Below, in pieces: positions 1 through 7,404 of a stretch of DNA of 64,000 nt (its first letter is position 1; every line of letters begins with the position of its first letter). The notes beneath the pieces are model-generated. The model ran no database searches. It had not been told where the DNA came from and saw only the letters and a list, made by a program, of their open reading frames with translations. The translations under genes were made by a program, and so were the position numbers. The stretch is from Clostridiales bacterium (lineage in GTDB: Bacteria; Bacillota; Clostridia; Lachnospirales; CAG-274): the NCBI GenBank assembly GCA_021204175.1, contig JAJPZT010000017.1, positions 1 through 64,000 on the forward strand, in the 5' to 3' direction.

Positions 1-61
1 AAGACTAACTTCCACTTTTACCCCCTTAAAGTGGAAATTAACTTTTCACTTCACAAAATGT

Positions 62-120
62 AAAATTTATCAAAAATATCTGCATTGTGTATTGATTTTT
101 GATAAATTTTAGTATATAAT
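62..120 (+). promoter_or_regulatory. Sigma-A promoter overlapped by a 16-bp inverted repeat
   Basis: A TTGATT (92-97) and TATAAT (115-120) pair is separated by 17 bp. The right arm (95-110) of a perfect 16-bp inverted repeat overlaps the -35 box and spacer; the left arm is 62-77, with 17 nt between arms. The placement suits an operator for a repressor, but the same repeat could simply form a hairpin. No coding region follows for 400 bp, so the promoter would serve a non-coding leader or small RNA. Confidence 0.4.
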
Positions 121-126
121 AACTTT

Positions 127-287
127 AGGGGACAAAAGTTCTCTTAGGATATTTTTTTCACTATCCTACTTGGCGGAAATTTGTTCCGTTATTTCCATAG
201 CATGGCAGGAGGGGGGGGTATTTGACGTTTCTACCTTTTTCGTCAAATCTCCCTTTGACTGCTTAAAAACTCTTATTAAGTTTTTGT
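127..287 (+). ncRNA. Candidate small RNA of unknown class
   Basis: Downstream of the promoter at 92-120, the non-coding stretch can form successive hairpins. One is AGGATA/TATCCT, one is GGAAAT/ATTTCC, and a strong one has GGGG plus ATTTGACG (220-227) pairing with CGTCAAAT (241-248) plus TCCC. It ends in an A/T hairpin (265-271 with 279-285) followed by T residues that abut the next promoter. I do not recognise an Rfam class. Expression and boundaries are inferred. Confidence 0.28.
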
Positions 288-315
288 TGACAAAGTGATT
301 TTTGATTAGTATAAT
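287..315 (+). promoter_or_regulatory. Consensus sigma-A promoter of thiC
   Basis: TTGACA at 287-292 and TATAAT at 310-315 are separated by exactly 17 bp, a full consensus match on both boxes. Transcription would start near 322, about 20 nt before the TPP aptamer, so the aptamer lies in the thiC leader. Confidence 0.85.
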
Positions 316-339
316 TAATTTATAAGATTAATATATTTG

Positions 340-487
340 TGTATCCGGGGAGCTTTTTCGGCTGAGAGGGATTTTTTCCGACCCGTAGACTTGATGCGGA
401 TAATGCCGCCGTAAGAAGATAGACACCTTTTTTATGTTTGTTTTTGCGGAGGCATATCCTGAAGAAAATAGGATATGTTATTTTTTT
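340..487 (+). promoter_or_regulatory. TPP riboswitch with terminator-type expression platform
   Basis: The aptamer (about 340-427) carries the hallmark THI-box segments GGGGAGC, GGCTGAGAGGG, GACCC and TTGATGCGGATAATGCC in order. Downstream, CATATCCT (453-460) pairs with AGGATATG (470-477) and is followed by a T-rich run to 487, an intrinsic terminator before the thiC Shine-Dalgarno. In this established class, bound thiamin pyrophosphate favours termination and lowers thiC expression. The terminator mechanism here is read from the hairpin; the alternative antiterminator fold was not computed. Confidence 0.92.
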
Positions 488-541
488 GTAAAAAAAGTTA
501 TTAAAGAATTTGGTTATATAAATCATAAAGGAGGTTTTTTT

Positions 542-1846
542 ATGTATGCAACTCAAATGGAAGCTGCCAGAAAGGGCATTATTACAGAAGAGCTTAAGGC
601 GGCGAGCAAAAAAGAAGGAATTGAAGAAAGCCGCTTAATGGAGCTTGTGGCAAAGGGTCAGGCAATTATTCCCTGCAACAAGGTGCATAAGGCAATTTCA
701 CCCTGTGCCATAGGGGCTGAGCTTAAGACTAAAATCAATGTAAATTTGGGCATTTCCCGTGACTGCAAGGATATGGACAAGGAAATGGAAAAGGTTAATG
801 CCGCCGTTAATATGGGGGCTGAGGCTATTATGGATTTAAGCTCCTTCGGCGACACAAGAAAATTCAGAAAAAAGCTTGTGGAGGAGTGCCCCGCGGTTTT
901 GGGAACAGTACCTATTTATGACGCCGTTGTTTATTATCACAAGGCTTTGAAGGAAATCACAACAGAACAGTGGCTTGATATTGTCAGAATGCACGCAGAG
1001 GACGGCGTAGACTTTATGACAATTCACTGCGGAATTAACAGAGAAACCGCTAAGAGATTTAAGAAAAATAAACGCCTTATGAACATTGTTTCAAGAGGCG
1101 GCTCAATAATTTTCGCATGGATGGAAATGACGGGAAAAGAAAATCCCTTCTATGAGCATTTTGATGACATTCTTGAAATTTGCAGAGAATATGATATAAC
1201 CTTAAGCTTAGGCGATGCCTGCCGACCCGGTTGTATTGAGGACGCTTCAGACACAAGCCAAATCGAAGAGCTTATTGTTTTGGGCGAGCTTACAAAGAGG
1301 GCATGGGAAAAGGATGTTCAGGTTATGATAGAAGGTCCCGGTCATATGCCTTTGGATCAGATTGCCGCAAATATGAAAATTCAGCAGACACTGTGCCACG
1401 GTGCGCCTTTCTATGTTTTAGGTCCCTTGGTTACCGACATTGCTCCCGGTTATGACCATATAACATCGGCTATCGGCGGCGCTGTTGCAGCTGCAAGCGG
1501 AGCTTCATTCCTGTGCTATGTTACTCCTGCGGAGCATTTGAGACTGCCGGATGTTGATGACGTTAAAGAGGGTATTATTGCGGCGAAGATTGCCGCCCAT
1601 GCAGCGGATATTGCCAAAGGGGTTAAGGGCGCTAAGCAGTGGGACTATGAAATGAGCAAGGCAAGGAAAAAGCTTGACTGGGAGGCTATGTTCGACCTTG
1701 CCATAGATCCCGAAAAGGCGAGAAGATACAGGGCGGAGTCTAAGCCGGAAAAAGAAGACACCTGCTCAATGTGCGGAAATTTCTGCGCCGTTAAGAATAT
1801 GAACAGAATTTTGGACGGAGAAATAGTTTCAATATTTGATGAGTAA
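542..1846 (+). CDS. thiC: Phosphomethylpyrimidine synthase ThiC
   Basis: Radical-SAM enzyme converting aminoimidazole ribotide to hydroxymethylpyrimidine phosphate, the pyrimidine branch of thiamin synthesis, in the cytosol. The 434-residue protein has the ThiC core ([24 protein letters not shown]) and a C-terminal cysteine cluster CSMCGNFC that binds the 4Fe-4S cluster. Length fits the short form found in Clostridia and archaea, which lacks the longer N-terminal region of the E. coli protein. The start is the ATG at 542, 7 nt after AAAGGAGG; an in-frame ATG at 434 lies inside the riboswitch leader and was rejected. It is monocistronic, ending at a terminator at 1874-1912, and is controlled by the upstream TPP riboswitch. 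No other thiamin gene is nearby. Confidence 0.97.
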   Translation: MYATQMEAARKGIITEELKAASKKEGIEESRLMELVAKGQAIIPCNKVHKAISPCAIGAELKTKINVNLGISRDCKDMDKEMEKVNAAVNMGAEAIMDLSSFGDTRKFRKKLVEECPAVLGTVPIYDAVVYYHKALKEITTEQWLDIVRMHAEDGVDFMTIHCGINRETAKRFKKNKRLMNIVSRGGSIIFAWMEMTGKENPFYEHFDDILEICREYDITLSLGDACRPGCIEDASDTSQIEELIVLGELTKRAWEKDVQVMIEGPGHMPLDQIAANMKIQQTLCHGAPFYVLGPLVTDIAPGYDHITSAIGGAVAAASGASFLCYVTPAEHLRLPDVDDVKEGIIAAKIAAHAADIAKGVKGAKQWDYEMSKARKKLDWEAMFDLAIDPEKARRYRAESKPEKEDTCSMCGNFCAVKNMNRILDGEIVSIFDE

Positions 1847-1873
1847 TTTTTAACATATTAAGAAAGCTTAAAT

Positions 1874-1912
1874 CAGCCGTTGTCTGAAAGGACAGCGGCT
1901 GTTCACTTTTTT
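1874..1912 (+). terminator. Intrinsic terminator of thiC
   Basis: An 11-bp stem CAGCCGTTGTC / GACAGCGGCTG (one G-U pair) with a 6-nt loop is followed by TTCACTTTTTT. Confidence 0.85.
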
Positions 1913-1913
1913 G

Positions 1914-2118
1914 GATTTTATGCACGTAAATATGCAAAAAATAAAGACAGCAACAGTTCAGCCAACTAATTCGCAAAACGGCTGCTGTGCAGCCGTTGCC
2001 GCTAAAGCGGCTTGCCTTTAGCTCATTATTTGGCGCTCCGCTCATGTCTCATTTTTGGATTTTATGCATATGAATATGCAAAAATCCAAAAATATGAGAC
2101 ATGGCTGAACTGTTGCGT
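1914..2118. repeat. Nested palindromic intergenic element (MITE-like)
   Basis: The thiC-yebC gap holds a complex palindrome. Outer arms GCAACAGTTCAGCCA (from about 1948) and TGGCTGAACTGTTGC (ending 2116) are perfect 15-bp inverted repeats. Inside is a long hairpin with ATGTCTCAT / ATGAGACAT arms around a near-palindrome GGATTTTATGCATATG...GCAAAAATCC, and a half copy of that inner part precedes the left arm. The first 30 bases of the left arm recur at 30592-30622. This looks like a miniature inverted-repeat element without coding capacity. Confidence 0.55.
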
Positions 2119-2128
2119 AAAAATATAG

Positions 2129-2157
2129 TTGAAATTATATGGGAAAAGTGATAAAAT
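2129..2157 (+). promoter_or_regulatory. Sigma-A promoter of yebC
   Basis: TTGAAA (2129-2134) and TAAAAT (2152-2157) are 17 bp apart, 45 bp before the yebC ATG and just downstream of the palindromic element. Confidence 0.55.
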
Positions 2158-2202
2158 AAAAGAAATGACATTTTACTTTAAATTATTCAGGAGGAATTAT
2201 TT

Positions 2203-2928
2203 ATGTCAGGACATTCCAAATTTGCGAATATTAAGCATAAAAAAGAGAAAAACGATGCTGCAAAGGGTAAAATTTTTACCGTAATAGGCAAGGAGCTTGC
2301 GGTAGCGGTTAAAGCAGGGGGAGCAAACCCCGACTCAAACTCAAAGCTCAGAGACGTTATCGCCAAAGCCAAGGCTAACAATATGCCCAACGACACAATC
2401 GAAAGAAGCATCAAGAAGGCAGCCGGAAACTTGGGCGACGTAAACTACGAATCAATAAGATATGAGGGCTACGGTCCTCGTGGTGTAGCGGTTATAGTTG
2501 ATGTTTTAACGGACAACAAAAACCGTTCCGCAGCCAACGTAAGAGCGGCTTTCACAAAGGGCGGCGGAAATATGGGCACAACAGGCTGTGTTTCCTTTAT
2601 GTTCGATGAAAAAGGTCAGATTTTGGTTGAAAAGGACGAGGATATTGACGAAGAAGAGCTTATGATGCAGGCTTTGGAAGCCGGAGCAGAGGATTTTGAC
2701 GCTGAGGGCGAAATGTATGAAATAATTACCGCTCCCGACGATTTTTCGGCTGTAAGAGAAGCTTTGGAGCAGGCAGGCATTGAAATGGCAGAGGCTGAAA
2801 TCACAATGATACCTCAGACATATACGGCTCTGACCGAAGAGGAAGATATTAAGAAAATGAACAGGCTTTTGGATATGCTCGATGATGACGATGACGTTAA
2901 AAACGTTTATCATAATCTTGACGATTAA
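2203..2928 (+). CDS. yebC: YebC/PmpR family protein (TACO1-like)
   Basis: The 241-residue protein begins [20 protein letters not shown], the signature N-terminus of the YebC family, and has the expected family length. YebC proteins bind DNA in some bacteria as regulators, and recent work ties family members to relief of ribosome stalling at proline stretches. The acidic central region ([12 protein letters not shown]) and C-terminal [15 protein letters not shown] end are typical. The start ATG follows AGGAGG. It heads a rightward run with two membrane-protein genes, recJ and apt, and may be co-transcribed with them. Which YebC role applies here cannot be told from sequence. Confidence 0.93.
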   Translation: MSGHSKFANIKHKKEKNDAAKGKIFTVIGKELAVAVKAGGANPDSNSKLRDVIAKAKANNMPNDTIERSIKKAAGNLGDVNYESIRYEGYGPRGVAVIVDVLTDNKNRSAANVRAAFTKGGGNMGTTGCVSFMFDEKGQILVEKDEDIDEEELMMQALEAGAEDFDAEGEMYEIITAPDDFSAVREALEQAGIEMAEAEITMIPQTYTALTEEEDIKKMNRLLDMLDDDDDVKNVYHNLDD

Positions 2929-2957
2929 TTGAGCAAGTCCTTTTGAAAGGAAATTTT

Positions 2958-3371
2958 ATGGCGGATAAAATTATTTTGGCAGTATTTTTTATTTTGGGGC
3001 TTTGCGCCTTAGCCGGCTTTTTTGTGAAACTAAAGAGCTTTTTAAAGCTTCAGGGCTATAAGGGCAGAGCGAAGGCTGAAATTGTAGGCATAAAGGAAGA
3101 GCTTGTAAAGGTCGGAAAGGACGAAACGGAAACATATTATACGCCTGTTGTGCAGTACAGGGCTGAAAATATGCTTTACCGAAAGACCTTTTCCGGAGCC
3201 GGTTCAACCGTTAAGCCTCAAAAGGGGGAGATCATTCCCATAAGATATAATGTGTCTGACCCTACGGTTTTTGCCAAAGAGAGCCTGAGAGACGAATTTG
3301 TTCAAACCTTTGGGCTTCTTGTTGTGGCAGTTGGCATATTCTATTTTATTTACAGCGTGTTTTCGAGGTAA
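2958..3371 (+). CDS. DUF3592-like membrane protein
   Basis: The 137-residue protein has a transmembrane segment at residues about 5-25, a soluble beta-rich middle (YYTPVVQYRAENMLYRKTF, then GEIIPIRYNVSDPTVF) and a second transmembrane segment near the C-terminus. The middle resembles DUF3592 proteins, whose function is unknown. I chose the ATG at 2958 because GAAAGG lies 6-7 nt upstream; a TTG at 2943 is in frame but has no better ribosome site. It lies 29 nt after yebC and 6 nt before the next gene, so it is probably in the same operon. Confidence 0.7.
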   Translation: MADKIILAVFFILGLCALAGFFVKLKSFLKLQGYKGRAKAEIVGIKEELVKVGKDETETYYTPVVQYRAENMLYRKTFSGAGSTVKPQKGEIIPIRYNVSDPTVFAKESLRDEFVQTFGLLVVAVGIFYFIYSVFSR

Positions 3372-3377
3372 TTGGTT

Positions 3378-4112
3378 ATGAGCTTTTTAAATAGATTTGT
3401 TAAATCGGTTTATAAGTTTGATGAATACGGAGAGCTTGTTAAGCTTTCTCTCAGGTCGAGCCTGTTTTATTATTTTGTTGTTTCGGCGCTTACTGTTGCG
3501 GCTGCGTGCTTTGCCGTTTCTCCTGTTTTAACCGAGATTTTCGATTCGGTTGAAGAGAATATTCCCGAGTTTAAAATAGAAGAGGGTGAGCTTGTTGCTG
3601 ACGAGCCCTATTATTATATGAACAACGGCATAGCTGCGGTTATGGATCCCGAATGTGAGGACGTATATGAGCTTGCAGAGGAATATTCGGCAGTAAACGG
3701 CTTCTTTGTGGGCAAAAGCACTGTTCTTGTGAGAAACACACTTTTGGGCGGCGACGATGTAGAAGAGCTTTCGGATTTTGAGGGCTTTACGTCGGATGAT
3801 GCAGAGGCGCTTATAGGGCTTGTGAGAAAACTGACTTATGTTATTCTTGCCGGGACATTCATATTTTTGAAGATTTTGCTTTTAATTTTTGTTTGGTGCA
3901 TTGCTAAGCTTATGTCAAACATTTTCAGAGGCGGTCTTAATATGAAGGAATCGCTGAAGTTAGGCATATACGCCTGCACTCTGCCGGTTATATTAAAAAC
4001 AGTGTTTTACTTTACCTCAATTTCTCTGCCCAATATGATTTTTTATGCCCTTATACTTGTTTATTGCTATTTCGGCATTAAAAGCAGCAAGGCAATGAGG
4101 ATTGAAGCATGA
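3378..4112 (+). CDS. DUF1189 family membrane protein
   Basis: The 244-residue protein starts with the amphipathic MSFLNRFVKSVYKFDEY region typical of DUF1189 proteins. It has a first transmembrane helix (about residues 30-50), an extracytoplasmic domain of about 100 residues, and three to four hydrophobic segments in the C-terminal third. The family is common in Firmicutes near recJ or competence genes and has no firm function. The ATG at 3378 follows CGAGG. Its TGA overlaps the ATG of recJ (ATGA), which indicates translational coupling. Confidence 0.7.
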   Translation: MSFLNRFVKSVYKFDEYGELVKLSLRSSLFYYFVVSALTVAAACFAVSPVLTEIFDSVEENIPEFKIEEGELVADEPYYYMNNGIAAVMDPECEDVYELAEEYSAVNGFFVGKSTVLVRNTLLGGDDVEELSDFEGFTSDDAEALIGLVRKLTYVILAGTFIFLKILLLIFVWCIAKLMSNIFRGGLNMKESLKLGIYACTLPVILKTVFYFTSISLPNMIFYALILVYCYFGIKSSKAMRIEA

Positions 4113-5872
4113 AATGGATTTTAAGAGGGAAAAGGGGAAACGCCGAAAAAATGGCGGCGGACTTAGGTCTGTCGGAAATTACGGCGCAGGTGCTTTTAAA
4201 CAGGGGGATATATTCAGCTAAAGGCGTAAGAGAATTTTTCGACCCGCGGCTTGAAGCCTTCGGGGATATTTCTTCTCTGTCTGAGGTGGAAAAGGGCTTT
4301 GAAATTGTTAAGGAAAGCATTAGAAAAGACGAAAAAATAACGGTTTACGGCGATTATGACGCAGACGGAGTTATGAGCAGCACCATTTTGATTAAGGGCT
4401 TAAGGGGCTTAGGGGCTAAAGCCGAGTGTTATATTCCTCACAGGCTTTATGAGGGCTACGGGCTTAATATGGGGGCTGTTAAGAAAATTGCCGACGGTGG
4501 AACAGGGCTTATTATCTGCTGTGACAATGGCATAGCGGCCATTGAGGAGTGCGGCTATATAAAGGCTTTGGGAATGAAGCTTGTGGTTTTAGACCACCAT
4601 TCACCTTATACAGACAAAAGCGGAAATGAAATTTTGCCTAAGGCAGACGCACTTATAGATTTAAAGCTTAAGGGCTGTAATTACTCCTTTAAGGAGCTTT
4701 GTGCCGGAGGTCTTTGTTACCGCTTTATTAGCGGTCTTTACGCAAGCATAGGCAGAAAAATTGACAAGGAAGCGGAGCTTTTTATATTCGCTTCCATAGC
4801 CACAATCTGCGATATGGTGGAGCTTCAGGGTGAAAACAGGGTCTTTGCCCATTTGGGCTTAAGGCTTATGAACTCACGAAAAAACACCAATTTGGGCTTA
4901 AGAGAGGTTATTTCCGCTTTGAGCCTTTCAGGTAAGGAAATTGACGACAGAAGCGTGGGCTTCGGCATAGGTCCTTTTATAAATTCAGCGGGACGTATGG
5001 GCAAAGCCGCTGACTATATCGACATTTTTCTATCCGACAACAGAGAAATAGTTACAGAGCTTGTGGAAGAACTCAAGGTCTTAAACGAGCAGAGGAAGCT
5101 TTTGACCGACGAAGCCTACATTAAGGCTGCCGAAAGGCTTAAAGACAATAACGTGGACAAGGTTATTGTGGAATATTTGCCGGACATTCACGAAAGTTTG
5201 GCAGGGCTTGCGGCAGGAAAGCTTAAGGAAAGGTTTTCACGACCGGTCATAGTTCTTTCAAAAGGTGAAAGCTGTGTTAAGGGTTCAGGCAGATCCGTTG
5301 AGGGCTATAATATGTTTTCGGCTGTGAACGGCTGCCGTGACCTGCTTTTGAGGTTCGGCGGACACTCCCAGGCTGTGGGCTTAAGCCTTGATGAGGGAAA
5401 TATAGCAGAGCTTAAAAGGCGGCTTAACGAGGGCTGTTCATTAAGTCTTGAGGATATGGAAAAAAAGATATATATTGACAGAGAAACAGGCTTTAACGAA
5501 ATAACTTTAGAGCTTTCGAGAGAGCTGAAAGCCCTTAAGCCTTTCGGAACGGGAAACCCTTCACCTGTTTTTGCCGCAAAAGGGGTTTTTGTAAAAAGGC
5601 TCAGGTTTGTGGGTAAGCAGAGGAGAGTTGTGCAGTTTGTTTTTTATCATAGCGAGACGGAATTTAAAGGGGTAGGTTTCGGTATTTTTGATAAGCTGAA
5701 GGACTTCATAATAAGCCGCTGTGGCGAAAATGTATGGGACGGGCTTTATAACGGACAGGGCGTTGTGCAGTTTTTTGCGGACATTTTGTTCGGCATAGAG
5801 GAAAATTTTTTTAACGGAAGAAGCAGTGTTCAGTTGGTGCTTGAGGATTTCAGGGCTTTTGAGGAAGGCTGA
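4109..5872 (+). CDS. recJ: Single-stranded-DNA-specific exonuclease RecJ
   Basis: A 587-residue DHH-superfamily nuclease that degrades single-stranded DNA 5' to 3' in recombination and repair. Visible motifs include DYDADGV (motif I, about residue 82), CDNGIAA, LDHH (the name-giving DHH, about residue 155), ASIATICDMV, and the DHHA1-type glycine-rich GSGRS and RFGGHSQAVGLS segments. KPFGTGNPSPVF marks the OB-fold region. The length is normal and no key residue appears missing. It overlaps the preceding gene by 4 nt and is followed by apt after 44 nt, a frequent Firmicutes arrangement (recJ-apt). Confidence 0.96.
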   Translation: MKWILRGKRGNAEKMAADLGLSEITAQVLLNRGIYSAKGVREFFDPRLEAFGDISSLSEVEKGFEIVKESIRKDEKITVYGDYDADGVMSSTILIKGLRGLGAKAECYIPHRLYEGYGLNMGAVKKIADGGTGLIICCDNGIAAIEECGYIKALGMKLVVLDHHSPYTDKSGNEILPKADALIDLKLKGCNYSFKELCAGGLCYRFISGLYASIGRKIDKEAELFIFASIATICDMVELQGENRVFAHLGLRLMNSRKNTNLGLREVISALSLSGKEIDDRSVGFGIGPFINSAGRMGKAADYIDIFLSDNREIVTELVEELKVLNEQRKLLTDEAYIKAAERLKDNNVDKVIVEYLPDIHESLAGLAAGKLKERFSRPVIVLSKGESCVKGSGRSVEGYNMFSAVNGCRDLLLRFGGHSQAVGLSLDEGNIAELKRRLNEGCSLSLEDMEKKIYIDRETGFNEITLELSRELKALKPFGTGNPSPVFAAKGVFVKRLRFVGKQRRVVQFVFYHSETEFKGVGFGIFDKLKDFIISRCGENVWDGLYNGQGVVQFFADILFGIEENFFNGRSSVQLVLEDFRAFEEG

Positions 5873-5916
5873 CAGAATTTCGGGCATATTGACTTTTAAG
5901 AAAGAGAGTGAATTAT

Positions 5917-6441
5917 ATGGGTATTATTTTGGACAGTATCAGAACTATTCCCGACTTCCCTACCAAAGGTGTTATGTTTAGGGATATTACCACACTTTTG
6001 AAGGATCCTATTGCTATGACGGCTACAATCGACGAGATTGCCGACAGCCTTGTGGGGGTTGATTTTAATTATGTGGCAGGGCCCGAGTCAAGAGGATTTA
6101 TTTTCGGTATGCCTATTGCCTATAATATGAAAAAGGGCTTTATTCCCGTAAGGAAAAAGGGCAAGCTGCCCGCTGAGGTAGTCAGCAAGGAATATAACCT
6201 TGAATACGGCACTGAGGTGATTGAAATACATAAGGACGCAATTAACCCCGGGGATAAGGTTGTTATTGTGGACGACCTTTTGGCAACAGGGGGAACTGCA
6301 AAGGCTATCTGTGAGCTTGTGGAGGAAATGGGCGGAGAAATTGTTGCTCTGCGCTTTGCCATTGAGCTGCCCGATTTGGGGGCAAGAAAGCTTCTTCAGG
6401 GCTATGACGTTCAGACGGTTGTTGCCTTTGAGGGCGACTGA
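5917..6441 (+). CDS. apt: Adenine phosphoribosyltransferase
   Basis: Purine salvage enzyme making AMP from adenine and PRPP in the cytosol. The 174-residue protein has the type I PRTase PRPP loop VVIVDDLLATGGTAKA (about residues 114-129), the family motif FRDITTLLKDP near the N-terminus and the ESRGFIFG flexible-loop region. I take the ATG at 5917 (MGIILDSIRTIPDFPTKG), preceded by AAAGAGAG; a GTG at 5908 is in frame but is not needed. It ends the recJ operon at a terminator (6477-6503). Confidence 0.96.
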   Translation: MGIILDSIRTIPDFPTKGVMFRDITTLLKDPIAMTATIDEIADSLVGVDFNYVAGPESRGFIFGMPIAYNMKKGFIPVRKKGKLPAEVVSKEYNLEYGTEVIEIHKDAINPGDKVVIVDDLLATGGTAKAICELVEEMGGEIVALRFAIELPDLGARKLLQGYDVQTVVAFEGD

Positions 6442-6476
6442 CAAACTTATAACATATAAAAATGCGATATGCTTTC

Positions 6477-6503
6477 AGAGACGGTCTGACCGTCTCTTTT
6501 TTG
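6477..6503 (+). terminator. Intrinsic terminator after apt
   Basis: AGAGACGGT and ACCGTCTCT form a 9-bp stem with a 3-nt loop, followed by TTTTTTG. Confidence 0.85.
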
Positions 6504-6559
6504 TTATAAAAATTATTGTTCTGAAATATAAATATAAAAAGAGCTTAAGGAACGATTTT

Positions 6560-7000
6560 ATGGAGGAAAACAAAACTGCGGAAACAGCGGATTTAAGCCT
6601 TGAAAGGCTGGCGGGGCTTGCGAAAATAATAAACAGCTTTAAGGCGGCTGAGAAAAGCCGTGAGAATATTAACAGAGAGACTGTATTGTCGGCATGCGAT
6701 TTCGACAAAGAGCTTGATACCCCTGCCATAAAAACCATAAAGGCAGCTATTCCCTACATAGACAGAAGGTATAGACGGGAGCTGGGGGTTATGGTGAAGC
6801 TTATAGAAATTGACAGGCTGTTAAACGGATTCAGGGAGACAGGGGCAATGAGCCTTGAAAAAGCAGGCGGAAATATGGAAATGCTGCGGGCGATTGTTCC
6901 CAATCTGCCTAAGGAAAACAGGCAAATGGGTGAGACACTTGTTAAGCTTTTGGAAATTAAAAGCATATGGGATATAAACGAGGAGGGGAAAGGCTTATGA
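6560..7000 (+). CDS. Hypothetical protein, predicted all-helical
   Basis: A 146-residue soluble protein I do not recognise. It has no signal peptide or membrane segment, is rich in Leu, Glu, Lys and Arg, and seems to consist of helices (LAGLAKIINSFKAAEKS, MVKLIEIDRLLNGF, LVKLLEIKSIWDI). The ATG at 6560 is preceded by TTAAGGA; longer in-frame starts run back into apt and were rejected. Its TGA overlaps the next ATG by 3 nt, so the two small genes form a coupled pair. It resembles neither a known toxin-antitoxin pair nor a phage pair well enough to name. Confidence 0.6.
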   Translation: MEENKTAETADLSLERLAGLAKIINSFKAAEKSRENINRETVLSACDFDKELDTPAIKTIKAAIPYIDRRYRRELGVMVKLIEIDRLLNGFRETGAMSLEKAGGNMEMLRAIVPNLPKENRQMGETLVKLLEIKSIWDINEEGKGL

Positions 7001-7257
7001 ATAATGTTGATGAAATTTTGGAAAGCGAAGCCTTTAAAGGCTTAGGGGAAGAACGGCTTACGGCGTTAAAAAGCTTTTTGGCGGTTAAAAACCCGTCTGT
7101 TCAGGAAATATTTGCCTTTATGACTGAAATAAATAAGGGCGAAACCTTAACACCTCAGCAGCAGAGAAAGCTTTTTTCCGCTTTTTCCGAGAGACTTTCG
7201 GAGAAGGAAAAAAGGCAGATTGACAATATTTTGGAGGTTATAAAGGCTTTTTCCTGA
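6997..7257 (+). CDS. Hypothetical small helical protein
   Basis: An 86-residue acidic helical protein preceded by GAGGGGAAAGG and coupled to the gene upstream through an ATGA overlap. The segment LTPQQQRKLFSAFSERLSEKEKRQ looks like two amphipathic helices. I recognise no domain. The tight coupling with the 146-residue neighbour suggests that the two products act together; this is inference. Confidence 0.6.
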   Translation: MNNVDEILESEAFKGLGEERLTALKSFLAVKNPSVQEIFAFMTEINKGETLTPQQQRKLFSAFSERLSEKEKRQIDNILEVIKAFS

Positions 7258-7316
7258 GATTATTTCATTTATATGTATATTTTTAACATTTTTTTCATAC
7301 TTTTTTTAAATTATAC

Positions 7317-7344
7317 TTGAAATTTTTTGAATGCGTGATAAAAT
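7317..7344 (+). promoter_or_regulatory. Sigma-A promoter before the repeat/PEGA gene
   Basis: TTGAAA (7317-7322) and TAAAAT (7339-7344) are 16 bp apart, 60 bp before the ATG at 7405. Confidence 0.45.
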
Positions 7345-7404
7345 TATATAAAGGAGAAGAAACAATTCCTAAATATAATATGCAAAAGAGTTTTGAGGTA
7401 CATT

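Noticed and set aside
434-541. N-terminal extension of ThiC from ATG 434
   Set aside because: The segment holds the riboswitch terminator hairpin, and the text is not ThiC-like; AAAGGAGG directs ATG 542.
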